Shown: piece by piece, positions 23,501 to 31,426 of the stretch
Layout: every line of letters begins with the position of its first letter
How positions within the stretch are numbered: position 1 is the first letter of the stretch
NCBI GenBank assembly: GCA_036897625.1
Contig: JAYMTA010000325.1
Coordinates: 1-31,426, forward strand
Reading direction: 5' to 3'
DNA from: Pelargonium cotyledonis
Lineage: Eukaryota > Streptophyta > Magnoliopsida > Geraniales > Geraniaceae
Length of the DNA stretch: 31,426 nucleotides
Program-made: the position numbers and the translations under genes
The notes under the pieces: generated by a model
What the model saw: the letters and a program-made list of their open reading frames with translations, nothing else
What the model was told of the DNA's origin: nothing
Databases searched by the model: none

Positions 23501-25484
23501 ATCCAACTTCTGACGCTTAATGGCTTGGTTTTCATGAGCAAGATTGGGAGTCCCACCTATGGGCTTTGAGTTTGTGCCCCTGCACCAAAGTTTGAGTCAG
23601 GTCAGTACATCAATATCATTAGCTTTCTGAGGCAGACCAACCAGACCAATTGAAAGAACTAACCGACCTTCTCACACTAGATGGCTTGTTGCCTTTGGCT
23701 TGCGATGAATGTAATTGATTTTTTGGCTTCAGTGCTGAAGGATTCCTTATCAAACTGGCTATCTTTTTAGCTGTCTGATCCTTCTTGGAATTGGTCACTA
23801 AGTCACCTTTTCTAGAAGTTACTGGTGGGTTAGGGATAGGGGTGCAACAAACTTCGGTTCCAATTTGAACGGAGATGGTTTTGTCCTTGTTATCAGCGAG
23901 TTCAGTTTTCACATGGGGTGAAGTTCTTCTGTCAAAAACAAATTCCATAAGCAGGAAACAATATACAATGCATAAATGGAAAAAACAATTTGATCCTAAA
24001 ACCAACAGGTGGCATTTAAACAGATTAATAACATACCTTCCATTTTCTTGAGAGCATGCAACATCTTTTCCTTGGGTTGGTTCACGTGTCTCCTTATCAG
24101 CAGAAACCTGTAGAGGTAGAGAGCAATGAGAAAACAGATATAAACCAACAAAACAAAATTCTACCAAAAAACTATTTTTAGTAGCTAAATAGTAAATTAC
24201 CACATCGACAAGGTTTGGGATATCTGCATCTTTGGTCTCACTATGTGTTGTCACTTCTTTCTTGATATCAGCTTCGGAGGGACAATTTGTGGCTCCTGAA
24301 CATGATGATTCCAAGTTCTACAGCAAAACATCATTATTTAGCAATCAAATTCATCCATTGACTTTAATGTTAAATACCATATATGTGGAATGGATCATCA
24401 CCTTCTGCATTTGATTTGCTTCACTAAAATCACATAAGCTTTCAACTGTAACAGATCTACCAGCCTTGATTTTAGGCATAAAAGCTGAAATTTTGAGACA
24501 CCAAAACAATCATATATAAATGCAAGTTTTATCAATAAGTAATGAGCTTAAACTATAATTAAATAATTGTCAAACATTAGGCAAATCACTCAGCATTAGA
24601 GAAAACAAAAAATCACTTCATTAGTTGAATGCATTTTCACTAAACAAAGCTCAACAGATTCATTGGTTGTCTACTACTAACCATGGCTGAAGAACATAAA
24701 AGTTAGAATGTACAAATTCACTCAAAGTTTATTTCTGGCAACAAGTAAAAGTAATGCTAGACTTTTAGTTTCTCTAACCAAATCTATACTAATTCACAAC
24801 AAGAGATCTCAGCTCTAACGTGCTAACAATCACATCAAAATGTCTGGCTACCTTACCATTTTCTTGAACCCCACCCTATCCCCTGTTTGGTTGCTGAGAA
24901 ACTGTCATTAACTGGTAATCACAGTATTCTAACTAAAAACAATACAACTCAGCACAGCACACAGAAAAAAAAAATGGAGCAAAGAAATAACCAAATCCCT
25001 GTTTGATTGCCTAAAAATTGACAAACTGCCATCAATTGATAATTCTACTTAGGATACCACCTAATTATAATCGGTTACCTATTTTGTAAAGACCAAAACA
25101 TTCTCGCGCTTTCCTCCAGATTTCTCATCAACCAAACGAACCCGATCATATAAACCCTAATACATATCAAACGCCACTCCACACATCCAATTCCACATGA
25201 ACCATAGCATGCTCATAAATTCACTTCAAAAGATTAAATTCCGAAGTCATAGCCTTCACCCTAAGTTCGAGTAACAAAAGAAATCAAGAACAAAGTAAAA
25301 GAAGAATCAAGAAGAGACACATACGTGAAGGGGCATAGGCAAGGGCGGTTTCGAACCAGAGCTCGGCCTTTCGGGAATCCTCGTCAGTCTCGCCGTCGAT
25401 GAAATCAAAGAATCTCGGCGCCGAGAACTCATAGATCTCGTCGATCATCATCATCCCGGAGTTCGGTTCGTCAACTGCAGCCAT
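20511..25484 (-). CDS. TPX2: TPX2 spindle assembly factor
   Basis: Nineteen exons on the minus strand: 25484-25325, 24484-24402, 24317-24201, 24107-24037, 23928-23668, 23579-23483, 23384-23271, 23191-23039, 22955-22803, 22393-22331, 22246-22166, 22062-21907, 21825-21691, 21608-21528, 21438-21319, 21230-21067, 20942-20834, 20754-20695, 20609-20511. All phases join to a 758-codon frame. Residues 18-28 (YEFSAPRFFDF) are the Aurora-kinase-binding motif. The segment about 353-403 (KLTRPKEPEFETSQRVR ... AKIPKFKARPLNKK) is the TPX2 central/importin region; a related block recurs at 452-503. The lysine/glutamate-rich TPX2 domain lies at about 616-740. TPX2 activates Aurora and nucleates microtubules after release from importin (family knowledge). 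The exon 8 donor (23038) is the least certain: TCA|gt was chosen, and an in-phase alternative at 23047 would shorten it by three codons. Confidence 0.93.
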
Positions 25485-25637
25485 TGACGGTTCGCAATTG
25501 GGGCTAATTTGGAGAAGAAAAGAGAAATTGAGGATATGTTTAGGGTTTCGATGCTTTGAACGAAGAAGAAAGGAAACTTTAATTTGAGTAATGAGAGGAA
25601 CGAGAGAGAGCAAAGGAGTATAACGTTTGGAGATCTC

Positions 25638-25647
25638 TCCAACGGTC
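25638..25647 (+). promoter_or_regulatory. MSA element (M-phase specific activator), TPX2 promoter
   Basis: TCCAACGGTC fully matches the MSA consensus YCYAACGGYY, bound by three-repeat MYB (MYB3R) factors that drive G2/M transcription in plants. It lies about 155 bases upstream of the TPX2 start codon. TPX2 is a mitotic gene, so the site fits its expected expression. Confidence 0.75.
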
Positions 25648-25707
25648 AAATTTCTTTTTGAAATTGGGGAGAGCAGCAAAGGACTGGAAGTAGTAGGCAC
25701 TCCCATC

Positions 25708-25717
25708 ACCAACGGCT
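25708..25717 (+). promoter_or_regulatory. second MSA-like element, TPX2 promoter
   Basis: ACCAACGGCT matches the MSA consensus at nine of ten positions, including the AACGG core. It lies 70 bases from the first site in the same orientation; paired MSA sites are usual in mitotic gene promoters. Confidence 0.6.
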
Positions 25718-26955
25718 ATATTTCCTGGTTTAGTCTTGACTCGTTAATACGCTGTCGTTTCTTTTTCTCCCGCTTGCTCTTTACTAGACCAAACGCATCT
25801 GGCAAAGTCAAATTATCCAAATCGGAATCTGATTATTTTTTTACCTTTTCTTGTTTTGTAATAAATGTATTTGGAGAAGGAAATTTGATATTCTGTACCA
25901 TATCGAGAGTCATTTTTTCAAAAATATATATGTATATAGAGAAAAGTAATTCTAAGTCAATTAATTTTTTATTTTTCATTAAATTTGATACATACTCACT
26001 CGGCGAGAGTAAAGTGATCTGACTGAATTTAAATTTATAATGAATTGTTATCACCTTATTAATAACTTAATCTAAACAAAAGAAAAATATCTATTTTATA
26101 TATACACAAACTTACACACGTGATTGTCACAAATAGAATTATATTTTTGCATTAAAAAATTATATTTTTATTATTTTTAATAATAAATTTTGAATGAATA
26201 CCTAATAATAATTGTTTCCACAAAAGCTGATGAGGTAATTACAATATGAACATTCATGTCACATTAATTATGTTTGGTTGGGGACAAAAAAAAATGATTA
26301 TTTAAATATTTCATGAAAAATAAATATGTATGATTTTTTTTTGCTCACAAGTCAATTTGCATCATACATATCTTAATCAAAATATGAAACAAATAAAATA
26401 GGAGGAAGCACTGAGGCTCGAACTATGGACATCACAAAAATTTGACAACACTCCACAAGACATCTTTTGTCGGTTGCAACAAACACATCTAATGACAAAA
26501 CATCATTTGGCATTCACCATATACGCCAAAGAAAAAAAAAAAAAAAAAAGAGAAAAACAAAGTCTAGCACGTAAGTCAACTAATAAGAGGTTGTTACAGT
26601 CTAATTTGAGATTTTGAGATCGAGTCTCAGAAAATGCAGTTGAGTTAAAACTTGGTAGAGAGAGTTTTTTGTCACTCTTGTGACCCTATCAAGTTTTTTG
26701 TCACTCTTGTTAGTCTGAGTGTGGTAAGTGGCTTAAGGGTGTCAACCGCGAATTTGCTGAATAATCTTATGGTTTAGAAAAAAGAAAAAAAAAAAAAGAT
26801 GGAAACTACAGAAAATAAGGACTCAACACAAGAGTTTTTCCAACAATCATCACCAAAACTTGGAACACAAACATTTCATGTTACAAAAATGAAGCTGATT
26901 AAAACAGCTAACCACATACGTATCAGCATAAAGTACATAAATATTATAAGACCCA
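25718..26955. other. AT-rich intergenic region between TPX2 and the LTP gene
   Basis: Very AT-rich, with A-tracts at about 26526-26550 and 26780-26798. A 19-base direct repeat (AGTTTTTTGTCACTCTTGT) occurs at 26663-26681 and 26692-26710. No gene is seen. Confidence 0.55.
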
Positions 26956-26963
26956 TATATAAG
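26956..26963 (+). promoter_or_regulatory. TATA box of the LTP gene
   Basis: TATATAAG lies 45 bases before the start codon of the lipid-transfer protein gene, followed by a C/A-rich leader. The implied leader is very short, so either the start site lies close to the ATG or another TATA-like string is used. Confidence 0.45.
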
Positions 26964-27000
26964 TATTTGCACAAACACCCACACATATACATAGACCATT

Positions 27001-27470
27001 ATGGGTAGGCCTAGGCTAGTTGGGTTGTTGATGAGTACCTATGTCCTAGTTTCAGCAGCAGCTGGTTCATCAATGGCCATGGGACGTGGTCACTGCAAAG
27101 GATGTGGAATGATCCAAGAATACATGTTTGTGTGCTCTGGCTTTTTAACAGGTTTCCATCCATTTCCGCCAGCAAATTGTTGCTACAATGTGCAGACTTT
27201 AAATGATTTGGTGCACATGGGATTGAGTTCTAAGGAAATCTGCTACTGCATCGAGGACTTGGTGAAGAGACTGGCTTGTCCCTTCATTAACGCTCGCGTC
27301 AATGACCTCCCTGTCAAGTGCAAAACTTGGCTTAGCTTTCCTATTTCTAATGCCATGGATTGCTCCAGGTCTCTCAATATAGCTTTTTCTTAAACAAAAT
27401 TATTATTATTAACCATTAATGTTGGACTTACTTGTAAATTATATATATTCATGCATGCAGGGTTGTATAG
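27001..27470 (+). CDS. type 1 non-specific lipid-transfer protein
   Basis: Two exons, 27001-27368 and 27461-27470, give 125 residues ending DCSRVV. The second exon holds only G GTT GTA TAG; an intron just after the last cysteine is usual in nsLTP genes. Without splicing the frame would run to TAA at 27391-27393 (130 residues). Residues 1 to about 26 are a hydrophobic signal peptide ending in Ala/Ser, so the product should be secreted to the cell wall. The eight-cysteine pattern is C35-X9-C45-X14-C60C61-X19-C81-X-C83-X23-C107-X13-C121, matching type 1 spacing. Two extra cysteines, C32 and C93, are unusual and could form a fifth disulfide. nsLTPs bind lipids in an internal cavity and act in cuticle or defence (family knowledge). 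Confidence 0.87.
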
Positions 27471-28351
27471 GAGGTTGAGCTATGCGTCGTCGGTCCAATA
27501 TTCATTTAGATTACTAACTGTGATACATGGTTCATCAACGGCACTCGCTCAGGGCTTCACTCTGCAAGATATCAAGAATTAATAAGAGATTTAATTATAT
27601 ATATCGGTCAATAAGGTCGGATATTCATGTAGCAGGAAGAAAAAAATCATATATAGTACGTAGGTTTCATGTAACTAGAGCTTTGGCCCGCAGATTTTAT
27701 CTGGTATAGTTGTCTTTTGTTGGTTGTTATGATGGATACTTTTGATATTTAATACAAAGCTTGGTTAAAAATTTGGATTTTGAACAGCTAGAGATTATGA
27801 TTTTGCCTCCTCAAGTACTTAGCAGGTTGTTTCATGCACCTAGCTTGGCAGAGACAATATGTGACATGCATGATACACAGTTGGTTACTGAGTTACTTGA
27901 AATTAACAAGCCGTCTCCTAAAAGTCTGTTTCTAATTATGTGCAACTAAAACTCGCTTGAAATCAAGGCTTGTTGAGTCAAGCTGTAAACAAAAATGATT
28001 TGATTCACACAAATTTCTTCAGATTTGGATATCTTTTAACATTTTAATATAATATTAAAATGGACAGGCTTAGCAGATCCTATGAATGCAACCCAATATT
28101 CAGTGAAGTTGCTTTCTGGGAATTAAATGTTGCATTGATTGGTGAAACAGATCAGTCTAAATCTAAACCACTTGTGCTAGCTACCATGTCATGTTCAATG
28201 GAGCCCATCCTTGATATGTTTGTAATTTCAAATTTTATCTCTGTTTTCATTGATGAACAGTATTAATTCATTAATTAAACAAGGGGGAAAAATGAAAATG
28301 CACAACCTATGATTTCTTTGGATATTTTCTAAAGTCTATAAAGGCTAACAA
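27471..28351 (+). other. region downstream of the LTP gene, no recognised gene
   Basis: Two stretches look slightly coding-like on the plus strand: 27761-27949 (with LPPQVLSRLFHAPSLAET) and 28060-28266 (with SEVAFWELNVALIGET). Neither resembles a family I recognise and no splice pair clearly joins them. They could be remnants of a captured or decayed gene, or chance. Confidence 0.3.
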
Positions 28352-28524
28352 AAAGATTTTGGAGTAATTACAGTTTCCTATTCTATGGTAGACCTTCTTT
28401 TCAATTTCATACCCTATGCTTTTTTTCGCATGTATTTCCTACCCTATGGTTTTCAAACTTCGTTCTGTTACTAACCCCGTTAAAATGATGTTAAAATGAC
28501 GTATTTACCCTCACCTCATCTTCA

Positions 28525-28532
<8 letters not shown>

Positions 28533-28555
<23 letters not shown>
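28533..28555 (+). repeat. (CT)n run inside the MULE
   Basis: A pure CT dinucleotide run inside the transposon, followed by a GC-richer stretch (about 28580-28660) containing CTCCGGCGAG. This resembles a gene 5' leader and could be captured host sequence. Confidence 0.7.
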
Positions 28556-28801
28556 GGTTCAAATCTGTCTCTATTTCTCTCTCTCGATCCAGATCTGGAT
28601 AGCTCTCCCGACGATGAAGCACAACACGAGAACGGCAAGCACGGACTCCGGCGAGCATATTTGTTTTTTATTTTTTCAGATTTGTTTAATTTTCGCATGA
28701 GTTTGTGCTATTTTGGTTGATTTAGGTTCAGCTAGGGCTAATTTTGATTTGATTTTTTGTTAATTTTGATTTGTATTTGAAATTTAGGTTATGTTCATGT
28801 A

Positions 28802-28927
28802 TTTTCCGGTGAATTCTTGAAGTTTCGGCGAGTTCTTGAATTTTCCGGCAAGTTCATAAATTTTCCGATGAGTTCTTGAAGTTTCCGGCAAGTTCTTAAA
28901 GATTTCAGCGAGTTCTTCAATCTCCGG
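28802..28927 (+). repeat. degenerate minisatellite, about 20-bp period
   Basis: Six imperfect units of the form TTTTCCGGCGAGTTCTTGAA start near 28802, 28823, 28841, 28861, 28882 and 28902, with a partial seventh at 28921. They fill the centre of the 785-bp MULE. Confidence 0.8.
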
Positions 28928-29574
28928 CTAACTTAGGAAGAAGAAGATGGTAAGAGCATTTTAGAGTTTTAAAAAAAAATTAATGGTCATGTGCTGGGAA
29001 CATGACCAAATAGTACCAATTCCGTTAAGTTTAACAGATGGAACGAAGTTTGGAAAACATAGAATAGAAAATACATGTAAAAAAAAATATAGGGTATAAA
29101 ACTAAAAAAAAAGTCTACCATATGGTAGGAAACTGTAATTGCCTCAAAGATTTTTATCATTTACTCTTTAAAAGTAGTAATAAAAATTGTGAAGAATTTT
29201 TTGTTTCTATCCTATACTCCTAACTATATTGGTTGACTTGAAATTTGAAAAATGGAGCTAAATTAAATGTATCTACACTCCCTAGACTTGTTTCTATTTT
29301 AAGTTTGGCCCCTGTTTAAGGTTTTTATTTGTTTTCTCCCTTGAACTTGATATTTTTAAAAGTTTAGTCATATTGAACTGTTACAGCAGGTTGACCACAT
29401 ACATGTAAGCAACTTTGTCCACGTCACCAAGACACATCATCGCTTGCTCGCCACGTCAGCCACAAACCACTTTTGATTGAAACACTGCGTTTGGATATGG
29501 TCATCTGCAAACACAGTTTCAATTGAGCTCAACAAAATTGAAAAAGCTACATGTCTTCTTATTCCTTCATCGTC

Positions 29575-29646
29575 TAGCAATGGTTGATCAATTGGAGTTG
29601 ATAATATAGCAATGGTTGATCAATTGGAGTTGATAATATAGCAATG
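29575..29646 (+). repeat. 32-bp direct repeat, 2.2 copies
   Basis: The unit TAGCAATGGTTGATCAATTG... occurs at 29575-29606 and 29607-29638 without difference, followed by eight bases of a third copy. It lies inside the second inverted-repeat element. Confidence 0.93.
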
Positions 29647-29824
29647 ATTTTTTGTAACAATGATTTGAAGACACTCACAGAACCATCAAACATCATAATG
29701 ACCTATTTAGCTCTTTCAACACAAAAACAAATCCATTGCTCCTATCTGTAACTTGATCATATGCAACCTAAATCAAATTTAACCACAAAATCTTCTTCTC
29801 CAAACACAGTCTCCCCAACATATT

Positions 29825-30110
29825 AATCACCAGCGGAGGAGATCGAAGCTTGCTCGCTCACTCGGTAGAGGCCGGCAATTTGTTGTTGGTCCCGGTGCTC
29901 GGTCAAGGACGGCCATGGATGGAGGAAGCTTCAAACCGCCGACGGAGATGCAGATATGGACGAAGCGAAGCAGATCTGCATCGTGTCAGGTTCGATTGCT
30001 TCAGCCACCGTTCCATCGCGAGCCGGAGGGGAGTGCGGAGCGCCGGAGGTGAGGAAGTACTCGAGAGAGGCGATGAAGAAGGTACCAGGGTGAGACGATG
30101 TGTCAGGTAG
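29825..30110. other. GC-rich insert, possible captured gene fragment
   Basis: The base composition looks like coding sequence. Open frames exist on the plus strand (29850-30110) and the minus strand (29931-30113, containing TFFIASLEYFLTSGAPHSPP). I recognise neither protein, and the true strand is undecided. Confidence 0.4.
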
Positions 30111-30243
30111 CAACTTATTATTGTACTTCGTTCGGGCTAAACTTTAAAAAATTACGAGGATAAAGAAGAAAACAAGTGAAAATTTTAAATAGGTATCAAA
30201 TCTAAAATAAAAATAAGTTCAGGGATTCTAAAAACATTTAATT

Positions 30244-30533
30244 CTAGTTATAATGAACAAGTACTTAGTTTGACAAATAATTGATTTCATTTTTATCATT
30301 GATATCTCAAGTTCGAGTGAAGAGGCACAACATTACGTATTGGTCTGAATATCCATCTTCCGCAGCCTTACATTTCTCCTTATTCACACGGCAAAAATCA
30401 ATATGAATTGAAAGCGCACAAAAAGTTGTTGCTTGTCATCAGTATAACTTAGTACTACCTTTTTATTTACCGACACTATATATATATATATTGACAGATA
30501 GTAGACCATAAAAAAGAAAAAGAAATCTTCAGA
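30244..30533 (+). promoter_or_regulatory. promoter and leader of the receptor-kinase gene
   Basis: A short AT-rich interval between the inverted-repeat element and the LRR receptor gene. A (TA)n run at about 30476-30491, some 45 bases before the first ATG, may serve as a TATA region. The inverted-repeat element ends about 290 bases upstream of the gene. Confidence 0.4.
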
Positions 30534-31426
30534 ATGATGTTTCTTATCCAAATGCATATGAAACTGTTTTGTTTTTCATCATCATGCATACTTTGTATCA
30601 CAATTATTATTCCTTTGTTGATTGCCTCAGCCGCTTCCGCAGATGGCGGAAACGAGACTGATCGGCTAGCTTTGCTCGATTTCAAGGCCAAAAATACTGA
30701 TGATCCTCTCCGCGTGATGAGCTTGTGGAACAGCTCCGTCCATTATTGCCAGTGGCGTGGTGTAACTTGTGGTCGCCGGCACCAAAGAGTCACTGTTTTG
30801 GACCTTTCGTCCAACAACCTCGCCGGTTCAATATCTCCACATATTTGGAATCTAAGCTTCCTCCAAGAACTTCATCTCCAATCCAACAGCTTCAGAGGTG
30901 AACTTCCTCCTGAAGTCGGCCGTCTGCGTAGGCTTCAGGTTTTGCAGCTGAGTAACAACTCATTGGTCGGAGAGATTCCCGCGAACTTAACAAGTTGTGC
31001 CAACCTCATTGCCATTCGTTTGTCTACCAATCTGCTCGCCGGGAAGCTTCCCCCGGAGCTCGGCTTGCTGACGAAGCTACAGTTCCTATCACTGAGTGAA
31101 AACAAGCTAAACAAAGACATTCCTTCATCGTTCGGAAACTTAACATCCCTTCGCATCCTTTCACTGCCAATAAATCAATTAGGAGGGAAAATCCCTGAAT
31201 CTCTTGGCCGGCTCAAGAATCTAACATTTCTTGGATTAGGTGCTAATAGGCTTGTTGGTACTGTCCCTCCTTCAATTTTCAATCTCTCCTCTTTGGTGAG
31301 TCTTGATCTGCAACAAAACAACTTTCATGGTAGCCTTCCCTCAGACTTGGGGTTCACTCTTCCAAATATCCAGTTCTTCAACATTTTGATCAACCATTTT
31401 ATTGGCTCCATGCCTCCTTCATTTTC
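30534..31426 (+). CDS. LRR receptor-like kinase, 5' part (cut by window end)
   Basis: The frame stays open from 30534 to the window end (297 codons, no stop). In-frame ATGs at 30534, 30537, 30552 and 30558 all precede a hydrophobic signal peptide ending near ASAASA; the first is used here. Then comes the LRRNT_2 cap (ETDRLALLDFKAK ... CQWRGVTC) and about eight leucine-rich repeats of the plant extracellular type (LxxLxLSxNxLxGxIPxxLxxLxx), for example LQVLQLSNNSLVGEIPANL and LRILSLPINQLGGKIPESLG. The style matches subfamily XII (EFR, FLS2-like, Xa21, At3g47570), surface immune or peptide receptors with a cytoplasmic Ser/Thr kinase. The membrane span and kinase would lie beyond the window. Confidence 0.88.
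   Translation, partial: MMFLIQMHMKLFCFSSSCILCITIIIPLLIASAASADGGNETDRLALLDFKAKNTDDPLRVMSLWNSSVHYCQWRGVTCGRRHQRVTVLDLSSNNLAGSISPHIWNLSFLQELHLQSNSFRGELPPEVGRLRRLQVLQLSNNSLVGEIPANLTSCANLIAIRLSTNLLAGKLPPELGLLTKLQFLSLSENKLNKDIPSSFGNLTSLRILSLPINQLGGKIPESLGRLKNLTFLGLGANRLVGTVPPSIFNLSSLVSLDLQQNNFHGSLPSDLGFTLPNIQFFNILINHFIGSMPPSF

Larger units (their letters stand above)
28352..29154. mobile_element. non-autonomous Mutator-like element (MULE)
   Basis: The element is 28361-29145 (785 bp), flanked by the 9-bp direct repeat AAAGATTTT at 28352-28360 and 29146-29154. A 9-bp target duplication is typical of Mutator-like transposons. The ends are long inverted repeats: the left arm (about 28361-28487) and the reverse complement of the right arm (about 29023-29145) match for about 125 bases with few gaps, sharing AATTACAGTTTCCTA, GGTAGAC, ATACCCTAT, CATGTATTTTCTA-like and CAAACTTCGTTC blocks. 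There is no transposase, so it would need help from elsewhere. The inside carries a CT-run, a short open frame from 28496, and a six-unit minisatellite. Confidence 0.85.
29261..30243. mobile_element. second inverted-repeat element with GC-rich insert
   Basis: The left arm (29261-29369) and the reverse complement of the right arm (30134-30243) align over about 110 bases at roughly 70 percent identity by eye, both starting AATTAAATG and ending AAAGTTTAG(T/C)C. No clear target duplication was found, so the outer ends are uncertain. The interior at about 29825-30110 is markedly GC-richer than the surroundings and carries short open frames on both strands, as in gene-capturing Pack-MULEs. No transposase is seen. 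Confidence 0.6.

Noticed and set aside
23619..24314. A single long frame spanning several TPX2 exons
   Set aside because: It reads through introns. Clean GT-AG borders at 24201/24107, 24037/23928 and 23668 give a better family match.
25284..25712. Longer minus-strand frame extending upstream of the TPX2 ATG
   Set aside because: The extension crosses the promoter with the MSA motifs, and the ATG at 25484 gives the expected TPX2 N-terminus just before the Aurora-binding motif.
25765..25772. E2F-like site (TCTCCCGC) upstream of TPX2
   Set aside because: One mismatch from the TTTSSCGC consensus and too short to support on its own.
1..31426. tRNA, rRNA, CRISPR array or prokaryote-style operon
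   Set aside because: None seen on either strand; all recognised genes are plant nuclear genes, five of six with introns, the sixth cut by the window end.

Overview
This is plant nuclear DNA: AT-rich intergenic sequence, many GT-AG introns, and dicot-type gene families. Protein style (SPL3-like SBP gene, RING1-type Polycomb genes, plant TPX2) points to a eudicot, probably a rosid. Rosaceae is a guess from overall resemblance and cannot be proven from the window.

Layout from left to right. 360-2069 (+): a two-exon SPL3/4/5-class SBP-box transcription factor gene with a miR156 target site just after the stop codon. 2104-4418: AT-rich intergenic DNA with a possible retroelement scrap. 4419-10452 (+): a complete ten-exon RING1-type Polycomb E3 ligase gene (copy A). 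11423-13482 (-): a six-coding-exon UXT-type prefoldin-like gene with a non-coding leader exon and a cluster of site II promoter motifs. 15029-19603 (+): a second RING1 gene (copy B) with the same exon phases; its RING half is intact but its C-terminal RAWUL half has decayed. 20158-20367: a perfect 105-bp tandem duplication. 20511-25484 (-): a 19-exon TPX2 spindle-assembly gene of 758 codons, with two mitosis-specific (MSA) promoter motifs upstream. 27001-27470 (+): a type 1 non-specific lipid-transfer protein gene whose last codons lie in a micro-exon. 28361-29145: a non-autonomous Mutator-like element with long terminal inverted repeats and a 9-bp target duplication. 29261-30243: a second inverted-repeat element carrying a GC-rich insert. 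30534 to the window end (+): the 5' part of an LRR receptor-like kinase gene (At3g47570/EFR/Xa21 type).

The genes do not form a pathway; this is ordinary plant gene order. The connected story is the RING1 pair, a dispersed-tandem duplication flanking UXT in which one copy is losing its C-terminal partner-binding domain. A TPX2 gene with G2/M promoter motifs converges on the decaying end of copy B. The right 4 kb is transposon-rich and ends in a receptor-kinase gene. I see no CRISPR, operon-like or novel multi-gene system. The most interesting items are the RING1B decay, the two gene-capture-like transposons and the perfect 105-bp repeat. All exon borders were read by eye from splice consensus, reading phase and family similarity; no alignment or transcript data were available.
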